64,000 nucleotides of DNA from Beroe forskalii (lineage: Eukaryota > Ctenophora > Nuda > Beroida > Beroidae), in contig WFMF01000014.1 of assembly GCA_011033025.1 (NCBI GenBank), positions 682,001 through 746,000 of the forward strand. The letters run 5' to 3'. Under the pieces are notes generated by a model. The model was given only the letters and a program-made list of their open reading frames with translations. It did no database searches and was not told where the DNA came from. This document shows positions 11,101 through 22,059 of this stretch, in pieces; positions within the stretch are counted from its first letter, which is position 1; every line of letters begins with the position of its first letter. Made by a program: the position numbers and the translations under genes.

Positions 11101-13999
11101 ACTCTCTCTTTGCTCTTAGCATACCACAAGTCATCGGCCATAAGGACATCGGCTGGAGACTGGTATTTGCTTTCCCATCCCAATGGTATTTTTTCAGGAT
11201 GCGGTGCTCATAGCTTGTCCAGAAACGCCTCCTTATCTGGCTAGTATAAAACGGGAAATTCACAGGGCATTGGCATCATTGGCAAAGTATCGTAAGGTTT
11301 TATCTGAGCAAGAGGTAGAAAATGTCGTCTATGGTGAGGCAGATGTAAATCAAACGGAAAATCGTGTTTTGTCGCTCCGGGAAATCTTATCAGACTCCGG
11401 ACATCGTCTTGCTCTCATAATAGGTCTGATCCTACACAGCTCAAGAGAACTAAGTGGCATCAGTGCTGTGTACAGCTACACCCTTCAGATATTTGAAGAA
11501 GCAAATGTGTCAGATCCAGAACTAGGGACAGTCGGGATTGGACTGATCACTGTATTCACAGCGGGATTGGTAGCTCTCTTGGCTGACAAGATTGGACGTA
11601 GATTCATCATGATATCAGGACTTGTGGTATTAATTGCTGCTCAAATTAGCATCGGAGTATCCCAAACGTGTTACAGAACTGGCAAATTACTGCTTTGGTC
11701 GTGTGGGGGAGAATGGACTGGGCCTGTTGCTTTGGTTTCCGTGTTTGTTTTCACAGCAGGCTTTGTCTCAAGTCTAGGGTCAATATTGTGGATCTATGTC
11801 AATGAAATAACAGCCCCAGAAGCTAGGGGCAAAACCAACCTTGTATGTTTTGCCATCCACTGGGGTCTATCCATGGTCGTTCTCTTTTCTTATGATTGGA
11901 TAGACAAGAGTCTCGCTCCGTACACTTTCTTCCTTTTTGCAGGATTCCTTACACTTTTTCTAATCGTGGTAGTGTTCATGATGCCCGAGACGAGCAACAA
12001 ACCCATACATCAGGTGTGTCAAGAGCTTAGAGAGCAGTCAAAACGCTGGCCTCCAACTGTTGCTTTCCTTAGAAAGTGTAGCACTGTACATCCTTCCAAT
12101 GATGCTGTTAGCACTGACCACTAAGTCACAAGTTTACTTCACTCCTTAATGAGTTACTACTGGGATTTTGAAGTTACTGGGATTTTGGAATTACTGCAAT
12201 TTTCTGATTTAGAAGGTACTGTACATAATTTTGCAGAACTTTCTTGCTGAGAAGATGATTATAGACCCCAGTGACAGAATATTTTTGGTGTGACTTATAA
12301 CCTGTCAATATTATAAAAATGCTATTTTTCGCTGATTTTTCAAAAATCAATCATTTCCTTTTTTATTGTTAGTAAAAAAGCAATAGCCCGGGTAATACTT
12401 CCAACTATTATCCGAGCTATTGCTCGAGCAAAATCTCGGGCAAGCGAAAAACCTCGATCTAGACAGGCTTGCTACAGCAATTGCTCCTCAAAATTCCCTG
12501 TCTAGAACGGGTGATTTTCTGCATATAACAATTAACGTATCTATAGATATATTGCTACTTTTTGTCAACAAAAAGTGAATGAAGTAACGTTTATCACAAT
12601 GCCTCCCATGTTAACAGAGGCCAGTTTAGAACATGTTTGGAGTGTGAATTTGGTACGGAGAGCGTGATAAACCTGATATGATGATCAGGTTAAAATGGGT
12701 TTTTTCACATTTTTGTACTTTTCGGCGGGTGCGAACGCCGAATTTCCTTAGCCACACAGTATGAGTATTCACCACACCGGATTTACCACACCGGATCCAC
12801 GAGTAGGGGTCCTCATTTACAACTCACCTTGAGAGCACCGTTAGTGTTAGTAGCCCCCGGGCTGTATCTGATCTGGTTCTCCGTGAACTGGTTGACGACA
12901 GCACACATCGAGTTCTCGCAGCACGGATTGATGGGAACTGCTACCCGGGTAGAGTAAGTCACCACGCCCGAACACACCGTCACGCCCTCGTCAGCGGCTT
13001 TGATGGTGAGCTGGGTGCGATAATTGTAGAAGAATATCTTCAATCTTATCCAGGCTATCTGATATTCAAGCAAGATAGTAATCCCTCATCGATTATCATG
13101 AATTTAATCGCACATTGCACAATGAAGTGATTATCGGTAATAGGTACTATATAGTTCATGGTGCACATAATACTCAGTATTTCGAGTAGTGTCTTGACGA
13201 ATCCGAGGGTTGTAAGGAAGTTCTGGTGGCCGACACTGCCCGAGGAGTCGAGGACCAGAGCCAGGTTGAGGTGGCACTTGACGTCCGGACACGCGGCTAT
13301 AGTCGGCACGTTGTCGTAGTTGGAAGGTCGGTAGTAGGACTTCTGAGCGGGAGCCCCCTGGACGCTCATCCGACTCAAGTCAGCGAAGGAGTACGTCCTG
13401 CTCTTGCTCTTGCCTCCTCGAGCAAGGTCAGCCTTGCGAACGGGGGATTCAGTTATTGTTTTGACTTCTTTGGACATTTTGACTTGGGGTAATTTCTAAC
13501 TGCCTATATGTACCAATTCCAGGGGGTGTTTTGAACACCAATGAATGGGCAGGATTCTGATGTTATTAATTAATTTATGATTTATCGGGGGCGATCGCAG
13601 CAGGCGAAAAAAAATTGGATAAGCAATAATGAACTATTTTCTTTCAACTTATTAACACGCGTTGCATGCCCAACTGACTTGCGAGCATGCTCCACATCCG
13701 AATAGACGGCTTCTGGTTCGGGCTCCTCTATTCCCCCGAATATCGTTTGCTGGATAGCACTTGCAGCAGCATACTGATCACACCTGTAATGAGAGCGACG
13801 ACTTCAAACACAAGGAAATTATATTTATATTTAAGGTTTTTTTTACGGTAATATTCTATGCAGTGTTATTGGTTATTCACTCAAAATAATTGCTCATTTT
13901 AACTCTTTAAACACTGAAAAATCCCCAATAACTTTACCTGGTTTGCTCTAAAAAGAGTAGAACTATAAACACGGAAAACAGCATCTTCGAAATGAACAT
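5138..13999 (-). CDS. Secreted vWA-TSP1 domain protein, copy 1 (9 exons)
   Basis: Role: probably an extracellular adhesion or matrix protein; the binding partner is unknown. Exons read 13999-13938, 13783-13679, 13433-about 13148 (or 13174), about 13010-12828, 7016-6904, 6577-6429, 6073-6001, 5527-5430 and 5241-5138. Most junctions have consensus donors and acceptors and keep phase, giving about 390 residues. Exon 1 is a signal peptide (MFISKMLFSVFIVLLFLEQT). Exons 3-6 form a von Willebrand A domain with the MIDAS motif DSSGS, the strand CSGVVTYSTRV, then ILITDGKSN and IDIVALGV. Exons 7-8 form a thrombospondin type 1 repeat (CVWGHWSICVG, then CNQMRTCKFGG). A basic tail ends GRGRNPREA. In exon 9, differences between the two gene copies are silent in this frame only, which confirms it. 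The junctions of exons 2/3 and 3/4 are uncertain: the base before exon 3 is AA, not AG. Intron 4 contains a sugar transporter gene on the other strand. Confidence 0.72.
7319..7514. mobile_element. MITE with telomere-like tract (copy C)
   Basis: It runs from GTATGTGTCCC to GGGACACTAGT with a perfect 10-bp target duplication, CCGAGTCCGG, at 7309-7318 and 7515-7524. The interior again has CCCTAACC-like hexamers. It lies in intron 4 of the vWA gene. Block 2 lacks it at the matching point (27856-27880). Confidence 0.7.
8372..8777. repeat. 406-bp imperfect palindrome
   Basis: The sequence from 8372 (ATTTTCCTTGTGTTTGAAT) returns as reverse complement ending at 8777, with arms of about 200 bp centred near 8574. 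Sub-repeats of CAGACGTGATTT and GATCACGTCT occur inside the arms and once more at about 8811-8832. Present only in block 1. It resembles a foldback MITE; no transposase is visible. Confidence 0.65.
8980..9176 (-). mobile_element. 5'-truncated Penelope-like element (3' end only)
   Basis: This is the reverse complement of the last roughly 190 bp of the Penelope-like element at 54345-57813, including the GATTATCCCGTCA and CTTGCTCTCTAA stretches. It is bounded by an 11-bp target duplication, AAATTGGTCAT (8969-8979 and 9177-9187). Extreme 5' truncation with a variable-length duplication is the expected outcome of target-primed reverse transcription. Confidence 0.8.
9734..9844. repeat. Hairpin repeat shared by both blocks
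   Basis: The arms are about 50 bp (ATAACAAAAGCTT on the left, AAAGCTTTTGTTAT on the right) around ATGTATGACTCATACACAT. The block 2 counterpart is at 28493-28603, so it predates the split of the two copies. Confidence 0.6.
10523..12124 (+). pseudogene. Sugar transporter (SLC2A/MFS), copy 1, frameshifted
   Basis: Intronless copy of the transporter at 29509, nested inside intron 4 of the vWA gene on the opposite strand. The N-terminal part (from ATG 10523) keeps the DKD repeat, which has more units than in copy 2, and the ADRLGRRK motif. Between about 10963 and 11185 it carries a cluster of small indels relative to copy 2: loss of CTT after TTTCTT, an extra T in GGGTTTTGGGG, loss of TG before CATCAG, loss of C in TTCTATCC, an extra C in TCTCCCATC, and others. 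The frame is lost and regained. From 11183 to the stop at 12124 the 313-residue C-terminal part is open and closely matches copy 2. It is either a pseudogene or a patch of poor base calling; the tight clustering leaves both open. Confidence 0.7.
12125..12827. other. Intron 4 remainder upstream of the transporter copy
   Basis: Non-coding part of vWA intron 4. About 12385-12510 has a block-1-only stretch with short CTCGGGC/GCCCGGG words and TCTAGACAGG/CCTGTCTAGA inverted words. No gene is seen. Confidence 0.4.
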
Positions 14000-15289
14000 C
14001 TTGGCAATGAATTAACATCCTGGTTCCCTAATAAGCCGTGGTCATGCTTAATCTAATTTAACGTATTGCCCGGAAATTTGAGAAATCTGATACTTGAATT
14101 TTATCATTATATTTATTAGGGATATTTTACTACTAGCATGCCACTAGCGTTAATAAGGATTATCATGTAATTATGGGATGGGTGGGTGACGCAATCTTTA
14201 TAATCGAACAGAGAAAGCGAAAGGCAAAATTTCATTAATTAAATGTTTGTAGATAAACATTCCGTTGCTCTAACTTGAAATAATACCGAAATTTGAATCT
14301 TGAAATTAAAGTTTAAACCTTCATAATGGAACTATCACGTGTTACTTCAGCATTTTTGGCACCTCCCTGATCCCTCCCTCCCTTCGTCAGGTCAGTATTG
14401 GCGAATCACCTCCCTTCTTCAGTCAGTATTGGCCAATTCCTATCCACGAAAATTCAGATTTTTGGATAAAAATCTCGAAACTTTTGCTGACTTCAGCTAA
14501 GTCCTTCCTCCTAACCTTCCCCTGTCGGCATTTGGAAGCCCCTTCCATCCTGTAGTCGCAAAAATGCGAAATATTAATTTGAGCAGTCACATAATAGGAA
14601 TGTGACTGCTCCCACAAGTTACCTTTTTGTTCAGACTATGGATTCAGTCTCCAATCATATCTTCGTGGCCATGTCTTCCTCTTTCACAGGCTACACCCGT
14701 CGGCCTCATTTCGCTCGTCACAAATCCCTCTGGAACCAAAGCTGACAAACTACGGGTTGATACAACGATCTCCATTCACCATTGACCATTCTACCTATAT
14801 TATGAAAGCATTATATAGATTCATAAAAAGATAACGTATACAGCATGATAACTCAGATATTCATTCCACTCTTTTGAATAATTAATTTTATGTGAAATTT
14901 CATTTGTTCATAGAAGTTAAGGTAATATATTCTCATAAGCCTCTCATGAGCCATAAAATGACAAGCGTAATGCCAATTGTGAATTATACTACATGAATAA
15001 CAGATTATTTGAACCTCAAGACGAAATCAATGAGCAGTTATATTTAATTATGTCATTAAATGGATCAAATTTTAACAAATTTGGCGTTCGAAGCTATCCA
15101 ATTTATCGATTCATAGTCTCATGCGATGTATAGGGTTTGATATTGAGTTCCTCTTGTCTAGGAATTTCAAATAATGAATAAAATTTTTTGCTACAGTATC
15201 CGATCCCATGGCTTAAATCCAGCATTGCAGCAATTTCTGTACACGGGTCACGTTTCATTTCCAAATACTGACACTGTCCACCTACTTAT
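14000..15289. other. Intergenic region between vWA-TSP1 and COQ7 (block 1)
   Basis: AT-rich sequence shared with 35057-36334. The part next to 14000 should hold the promoter of the vWA gene (transcribed leftward) and the part near 15290 the 3' end of COQ7. The short open frames are not conserved between the two blocks, so I call no gene. Confidence 0.4.
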
Positions 15290-16758
15290 TCAGACCCTTT
15301 CAGCTACCTTGATAGCGGTCTGGCACCCCAGTTTGATGACCTTGGACAGGAGTTTGTACTGTGGCGCCAGCTCGGCACCGTGCTCTATTCCGGTGTCATG
15401 ATGCTCCAACTCCTCGTCCCTAAACTTCTTAATGATCTGAGGGGTAGAATTAGAGGGGGTAGAATTAGAGGGGGATTAGAATTAGAGGGGGGGGGGACAA
15501 TAAGGGGGGAGTAGAATAAAAGGGGAAGTGTTTAATTAGAGGGGTGAAGTGGTAGAGGTGAATGTAGGACCAGTTCAGGTTTTCAGAAATGGGTTATTAA
15601 GTTATTATATTTGACATCACGCCAACCTGGAGTAATTCCGTGTAATCCTCCTCCTTGCCCTGCTCGATTATCTCTCTGATCTGGTCGGTATAGTGGGTCA
15701 CTATAGTATCCTCCACCGCTACAGTGCACGCCATAGCTCCCTCCTTACCTGCAAAGTGGAATGTTTTGACATTCAGAAGTCTTTAATAAAGGTACATTTC
15801 TGGGTGACAAATTTTCTGGATAACAAATTTAATTCGACCGTTTCCAAACGGTAACCATGTTAATTTTCATCGCCTTATCGATCAATGGAAGATAAGCTGA
15901 TAAGTTAAGTCTTCCTACCCAGAAGAGCAGTGGATGCGCCAAGCACGAATCCAGCCGTTCTCCAGAAGGGAAGGAGTACGGTGGGTCTCACTCGGTGGTC
16001 TACAATCAACTCGTTCATCTTATCCCTGTGAACCTTCTCTTGGTCCCACATGTGCTGAACGAGGCACGAGTGAGTGAATCAAGGGATGGGACAAAACAGG
16101 GGCACAAAACCAGGTATTGATAGAACAATCCTGCCACTTCGTTAACAATCAAGGCTATGTCAGTAAGAGATTATCAAGTTTTCATCTGGAATAGTAAATT
16201 TTAATATAGATTTCTAAATTAAAACTCCGGCTGTTTACCTTGATGAGCGGTGCCACATTGGAACGGCCCAAGACAGCCATTTGTCCAGCGTATATGTCAT
16301 TGGCCCCCACTTCGCCAGCGTGATCTACTCGCAGAAAACGCTGGATCATCTCCTCCGACCTTTTGTACTTGTCTGAAAGCAGGAATGTGGAAAATAGCCA
16401 GGACCAAATGGATGGATACAAAAATTTGACATGGAAATTGGCAAGAGTAGAAAATTGAATCTATATCACGTAACTGATCGTCAGGCGTTGCCTGTCTTTA
16501 TCCAGTTACTGATTGTCAGGCGTTGCCTGACCCCCCCCAACTTTTTGAAATAATGGGTCTGACGACGTCAGACAAGCAATTGAATCAGTAAGCTGGTACA
16601 GGTGTAAAACATCTCAACTCACCTGAAGGGTACTCCTCTTCATAATCTTCTTCCTCCATTGAATCACTTGCCGCTCCATTACTCGCCACTGTAGATTCAA
16701 ACCTTGTGCAGCAGCGCCTGCAGGCTACGATCCTCCTTACGACTCCTCGAGTTAACAT
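15290..16758 (-). CDS. COQ7: COQ7, 5-demethoxyubiquinone hydroxylase, copy 1 (5 exons)
   Basis: Mitochondrial di-iron hydroxylase that carries out the penultimate step of ubiquinone synthesis, demethoxy-Q to demethyl-Q. Exons are 16758-16623, 16372-16239, 16054-15919, 15748-15627 and 15436-15290. All junctions are GT..AG and in phase, giving 224 residues, close to the usual length of about 217. The start [17 protein letters not shown] looks like a mitochondrial presequence. Di-iron ligand motifs are visible: [18 protein letters not shown] (E-x-x-H), [10 protein letters not shown] and RDEELEHHD (E-x-x-H). The motif [12 protein letters not shown] is diagnostic of the family. The last intron holds a short GTAGAATTAGAGGGG tract that is hugely expanded in copy 2. 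Intron 1 holds a block-1-only repeat insertion. Confidence 0.92.
15437..15560. repeat. Short purine-rich minisatellite in last COQ7 intron
   Basis: About six degenerate units of GTAGAATTAGAGGGG with a run of Gs. It corresponds to the 2.8-kb array at 36484-39260 in block 2. Confidence 0.7.
16479..16573. repeat. Repeat insertion in COQ7 intron 1 (block 1 only)
   Basis: Two copies of the palindrome GTCAGGCGTTGCCTG(AC) and one of GTCTGACGACGTCAGAC, with a C run between them. The matching intron in block 2 (about 40215-40240) lacks the segment. The same words occur near 1636, 1826, 4770, 25169 and 52075. Confidence 0.5.
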
Positions 16759-16925
16759 GGCGGCTATAGATGAGAACGATGTTGAGGAAACTGGTTACTT
16801 AATAAAACCAAGAAGGTCGTATTATTGGCGATTAAATTCGGAATCGCTTGAAAAAATTCGTGCGTGCATGATTTCGTCCCGGCCCAAATCTATCAGATCA
16901 ATGCGCGCGCGTAAGGCGCGCCAAC
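16759..16925. promoter_or_regulatory. Head-to-head intergenic region, COQ7 / small plus-strand frame
   Basis: Only 167 bp separate the COQ7 ATG (minus) from the plus-strand ATG at 16926. The interval contains GCGCGCGTAAGGCGCGCC just before the plus-strand ATG, and this is conserved in block 2 (40417-40577). CG-rich words in an AT-rich setting suggest a shared bidirectional promoter (inference). No TATA box is evident. Confidence 0.4.
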
Positions 16926-17127
16926 ATGTCATTTGAAAGATTAATGCGTTTTCCAGATTTTACGATCCCGCAAATCAAATTTGAGGTGGCACTTCCATTG
17001 TCCCAGACTGTGACATTCGAGAAATCAACTCCCTATGAAGTGTGTAATAGCCCTTACTTCCAAAATATTCTCCTATTTTTCAGTGGGAACGGTGATTGCT
17101 GCAATTTTGCAGTACGTTTGTCTTTGA
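16926..17127 (+). CDS. Possible small membrane protein gene, copy 1
   Basis: ATG 16926 opens a frame starting MSFERLMRFPDFTIPQIKF, followed by VALPLSQTVTFEKSTPYEV. The first 118 bp are nearly identical in block 2. If a 40-bp intron (17044-17083, GTAATA..TTTTCAG) is removed, the frame ends in a hydrophobic stretch, LGTVIAAILQYVCL, and stops after 53 residues. Copy 2 gives the same layout with a 37-bp intron. Read through instead, the frame ends at different places in the two blocks. I do not recognise the family. The near-zero amino-acid change in exon 1 supports coding; such a short intron is a weakness. Confidence 0.35.
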
Positions 17128-17662
17128 GCTGGTATTTCATGGGCTCAAAATTGGTACTTGATTATTGCTGGTCGTATTTCGTGACTGGAACGAAATCCTT
17201 GTTCCTATAATTCATTCCTTACATAGAATAAGGCTACACACCTGGAATAAAATTAACATCACAAAATATCAATTGAAATTTACATTTACAAAAAAACAGA
17301 GCAACATTTGATTACGTTGAGCTTAAACTATACAATAAGTTATGGTTCAGTTCTAAAATTTGATAGTAGCTAAACGAGATTAAGTTCATTGATCTGACTT
17401 ACTCAAAATAAACAAAATTGAAAGTTTTACAACCTTCAATCACAGCCAGATGCCACGATAGTTCATAAATCATAGCATCACAGTTAACAATGATTTGATG
17501 ATAGGCCGGGTCACGACTCACGATAAAAAGCGATTAATTAATGAAATAAAACAGTGACAATAATCACTGCAAAATGAAGAGACATAACTTAAACGCACAT
17601 ACTAAGCTCACTGAAAACTGACTATAACATCTAGGGCGCACCAACACACCAACAAACATGGC

Positions 17663-19866
17663 CTATCTTACTCTGTCCTCGTACTCCTTCATTTCACCTG
17701 CATTATCATAGCTGTTAAACAGCTCCCAGTCCCTTGCAATAGGAGCAGACAACATCTCCTCTGTAATGCCGAAACCATCAGCCAGGGCCAGCGCATCCGG
17801 TGCTATTTCCTTGATCAGTCTGTCGTAGTCGTCCCTGAGTGAGGCAGCCCCACGTCGAGATATCAGGTTATTGGTGAGGAAGAAGGCGATGTTTTCCTGA
17901 AGTACGGTGATCAGGTACAGGTTGTACAGTTTCTGGAGAACTGGCTGTAAGGTGGGGTCAGCAGAGCGGATTTTCTCGTGACAGATGTCGGAGATTAGTT
18001 TCTCCGAGTAAGCTCGGCCTGCGGCTTGAACCAGATCCTGGTGCTGTTCGGACCACATTTCAAACCGCTTAGCTCGGAGCACTGACTTGTCTGCTACTTT
18101 AACCGCCATTTTCTTAGCAACGTTGATAAACAGAAGCTTTTCCCTGAGATCAATGATACGTCGCATGTACTCGATGTCAGAGCCAGATCCCGCTTTTCCC
18201 TTGCGTAACACTACGCCGGGAGTGTAGGCTGGCGCCATTAATCCTAGGAAAGCTGGGAAGTTCTTAGCGGGGTTCATCTTAACCGCCATGTCAGCAAGGT
18301 ATTCCATCACTACCTTCATCATTAGCACACTGTTATCTCCCTCAGCAGTCATGCTGGAATGTGAGCCAGCAATAGCCGGACCGAACCTGTTAGCCGCCAA
18401 GTACCCCTGTCCACCACACCGCTCTCGCGAGATAGTGGCGGCGTTGTTAATGTGCCACCCTGTGATGGCTTTGATAGCGCAGCACATCATCACTATCTCC
18501 CTGTGTGAGACCGTGTAGACATCTCTCCCAGGGACTGAGAACTTGGCGTACATAGCTTGGATCTGCTTGAGGGCGATGTCGAAGATGTAGGTTTTAGCTA
18601 GGAGGGGTATGAGGGCGTGTTGCTGGAGCTGGTAGCCTAGGATGGGGTAGTCACTCTTACCTGCTGGTCCTGCAGTCAGCCGTGTAGCCGAGTACTTGAG
18701 GGCTATTGCCATGCACGCCTTACTCGCTCCTGGGGGGAGGGAGGGATGCTTGGTTATCATCAATTTCCTAAACAATGTCTCGTGATTCGTGAACTGGATG
18801 TTTATTTATCACACGAAATTCGAAAGCTCCTGATTCTAAAAAGCATATTTCGTATTGAATTAAACGTTTGCAACAGACCCTCAACAGTACCAACTGTATG
18901 AAGTTGATTTAAATGTTCGTATAGATCTTCCAGCTGAATGACCGCTAACCTTGTGACATGGACGCAATACAGATCCTTCCAGACAAGAGCTGATCCGCCA
19001 CCTTGAGGAACCTGGCCCTGTTGTTCCCACTGATGTTTGTCACGTACTCGCCACCTTCATGCACCTGCAGAGAGGAGACTGGCTCGTTTAATTATGGAAC
19101 ATGAAATTGTTTTCGTGAAACTAATCGACAATAATAATGCGGATAGGCCTTTTGTAAGTTTATTACGAAGCCTATTATGACTACTGAAGAACATTGAAAT
19201 TTTAAAATTGTAGTAATAGCGGATAGTAGCTTGGCGTACCTCGCTATCTTTGTTGAGTAGGTTCTCCCTTGGTACCCGCACATTATCGAAGGATATCTTG
19301 GCGTTGTCAATACCGTTCAGACCCATCTTGATACCCATGTCATGTATCGTAACACCTGTGGCAACATTCAAGTTAGATATATTGTAGACCATTTCTCAAG
19401 AGACCATCCCAAGAAACTAATATTATGACTCGTGAAATGACACAAATTGGCATTAGCTTTTATCAACACCACATTAATCGATGAGACGTTACTCATATGT
19501 GTACCCATGGATCGATCGTCGATAAAAATGCGTAAAATTTCGACAGAAATTCTATGAAAATTAAATTGCGCGCACTGTAAAATGCGCGTCTTACGCACGA
19601 GCACACTGTATCTTCCTCACCAGGCATGGTGTTTCCCTGCTCATCCCTTATCTTGACCAGCACGCCATGTATTCCATTGTTCTCCTCCCCCGTCATCAGC
19701 TGCGCAAACACCACCATATGGTTAGCGTGCACTGCCCCGTTCGTTATCCAGTACTTCTGGGCCTTTACCGACGGCGTGTGGATCACGAACTCGTCGGTTT
19801 CCGGATCGTAAGTGGCGGTGGTTTCCATCTCCACCGCGTTGTTCCCGTAGCCCAGCTCGGAGAGAC
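17663..19866 (-). pseudogene. Acyl-CoA oxidase-like gene, copy 1, 5'-truncated
   Basis: It holds the last exons of the gene at 41279-47172: 18729-17663, 19064-18950, 19355-19240 and part of exon 2 (19866-19621). Homology to copy 2 ends inside exon 2 at CAGCTCGGAGAGAC (19866 against 46481). Exon 1, with the start codon and targeting sequence, is missing. The remaining exons are open, properly bounded and nearly identical in protein sequence to copy 2 (for example CGGQGYLAANRFG and SSMTAEGDNSVLMMK). Differences from copy 2 in the long last exon are mostly silent, which is odd for a dead gene fragment (see findings). Confidence 0.8.
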
Positions 19867-20030
19867 ATTTTTAAATTTATAAGTCTAATAAAATAAGAAA
19901 GGTTAGCATATTCAGGCATATTAATCAAAATTTTCAGTTTTTTTCTGGTCTATGAAAGTTTTCAGATTTAATCAACATAAAATTAAATTAAAAAACATAA
20001 TAATTTAAAAATTTTTGGATCCCCAGTTCT

Positions 20031-20131
20031 GATGAAGGCATTTCTTCTATGGATCCCGTCAAAGACTATGGTTGGAGTTGTTGGAGAGTTCTGTGGCTTG
20101 ACTACAAAGATGACTGTATTTGTTCTACAAA
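20031..20131 (+). repeat. Direct repeat flanking the junction element (left)
   Basis: About 100 bp beginning TCTGATGAAGGCATTTC is repeated almost perfectly at 22060-22159. The two copies flank the inverted-repeat element at 20477-22004. Both contain an open stretch reading MKAFLLWIPSKTMVGVVG, which could be part of a duplicated exon; I do not recognise it. Confidence 0.6.
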
Positions 20132-20476
20132 GAAGATGTTTTAACCTTGCAAGCAAGGGTGAAGTCGCCCAGAATGGAGTCCCATTGTTTCTCTGGTTCA
20201 TTCACGTCTCTTCGGAGTCGCAGCCTGATTTATGTTTACAAGTGCAAAACACAGTCGACTTGATCTTTTGATCTTGTTAGGACCAGATGGAACTTTATCT
20301 TCCCTACACTGGATAAAGACATTGATGAACTTAATTTCCTTGATGAACTTGGAGCTTCTGAAACTAACACACAACATCTTGTGGTTGGGGGAGCGTTGGG
20401 CGCCCGTCAAATGCATTCAACCCCACAACACGGTCGCAAGTCCGTGTGCCACAGTGTTAGCTTTCAGTACACCATT
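20132..20476. other. Junction DNA, no gene recognised
   Basis: Unique sequence between the end of block 1 and the inverted-repeat element. A plus-strand frame from 20232 to 20537 has no family resemblance and runs into the repeat, so it is not called. Confidence 0.3.
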
Positions 20477-22004
20477 ATGGTGGCTCAAACCCGCCACCAG
20501 AAAAAAAATTAAAAATTTTTTCAAGAAAAATTTTTAAAAAAAATTTAAAATAATTTTTTTAATTTTAAATTTTGTTTTAAAAATTTTTTTTTAATTTTTT
20601 TTAAAAATTTTGAAAAAAAATTTGAAAAAAAATTAAATATTAAAAATCATGGCTCAAACCCGCCACGAAAACTAAAAATGAAAATGAAAATCGTTTTTAT
20701 TCCAAATCAATGCATGCGAACTTTTTGTGCGCCCGCGCAAAAGATTTTAAAATTACTTTGAAAAAGCGAAATCGCTTCATCTTGAAACATCATGAAAAAC
20801 GTTTGGCGTTCGTGCGTTACGTTAAGTTCATAATGTATAAGTAAGCAAAATGATATGAGCAGCCAAATTCACGTCCCAGTAAAGTTCTCGGCCAGTCCAT
20901 CAGACTTTCTACTGCTCAATTATGTACTTGTAGAATGACAGGCAATCAGCAGGCACCCCAGCCCATTGAATAGAATAACGAGGGATCTACCCATTATTGA
21001 GGGGGAATAACAGGCGGCCCCACCCATTTGAAGGAATGTGAAGCGGCCCGCCCATTGAGAAGAATAAGAGACGAATCCGCCTGCTTAGGATTTTTAGTAC
21101 AATGACAGGCAGCCCACCCATTGAGAAGGATGACAGGCATCCCCGCCCATTGATAAGAATGACTGATGGCCCATTGAAGGTACTAAACTCCTAAACAGTT
21201 TGATTGTCCTCTTATTCTTCTCAATGGGTGGGGCTTGTCACATTCACTCAAATGGGTGGAGCCGCCTGTAGTTCCCCTCAATGGCTGGTGTAGCATGACA
21301 TCATTCTCAGAGGATGGATCCTGTCATTCTATTCAATGAGTCAATGGGCTAGCTGATCGCCTGTCATTCTACTCAATTCTACATAATTGAGGAGAATGGC
21401 AGGCGTCTCCGCCAATGTGGGTAACAACAGGCGGCTTTTGTCCTGTGATGCATATTGAGAAATAAGGTGACTGCAACAGCCCCACCCATTGAGAAGAATG
21501 ACACTGAAGGATTACAGATAGCCCAGCTCTGGCCCAGTGGGAATAAAAGGGCAAAGGGGTAACATCGACTAGGAAAGGTTGATGGGCTGGTCGAGAGCCT
21601 TGCCGTTGGGACTTGAATTTGGCTGCTGCTCATATCATTTGCTAACATTATGAACTTAACGTAACGCCGCCAACGCCAAACGCCAAGCCATGATGTTTCA
21701 AGATGAAGCGATTTCGTTTTTTCAAATTAATTTTAAAAAATCTTTTGCGCGGCACAAAAAGTTCGTATGATTTGAATAAAAAACGATTTTCATTTTCAGT
21801 TTTAGTTTTCGTGGCGGGTTTGAGCCATGATTTTTAATTTTTAATTTTTTTTTCAAATTTTTTTTCAAAATTTTTAAAAAAATTTAATAAAATTTTTTAA
21901 AACAAAATTTAAAATTAAAAAAATTATTTTTTTAAAATTTTTTAAATTTTTTTTTAATTTGAAAAAAAAATTTTTTTTTTCTGGTGGCGGGTTTGAGCCA
22001 CCAT
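20477..22004. mobile_element. 1.5-kb inverted-repeat element in the junction between blocks
   Basis: The left end ATGGTGGCTCAAACCCGCC matches the inverted right end. Long subterminal inverted repeats (20640-20835 against 21650-21850) include GGCGGGTTTGAGCCATGA and a CTTTTGCGCGG word. The flanks share ACACCAT (20469-20475 and 22005-22011), a 7-bp target duplication. Next to both ends are A/T-only tracts of about 120 bp. The core (20940-21520) is made of roughly 30-bp units of CCCACCCATTGAGAAGAATGACAG type, in both orientations. No transposase is visible. Confidence 0.65.
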
Positions 22005-22059
22005 ACACCATATCATTTTTGGTGTCTCATGCTTTATTTGGATCTGCCTAGCTCTCTGA

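Noticed and set aside
13660-13690. GC-AG intron after vWA exon 2 (C|GCAAGT donor)
   Set aside because: It gives a poor upstream consensus and a weak acceptor; the donor CGCAA|GTCAGT joins exon 3 in the vWA frame.
15430-15520. G-rich tract as a regulatory quadruplex of COQ7
   Set aside because: Better explained as the unexpanded form of the 36484-39260 minisatellite; no independent sign of function.
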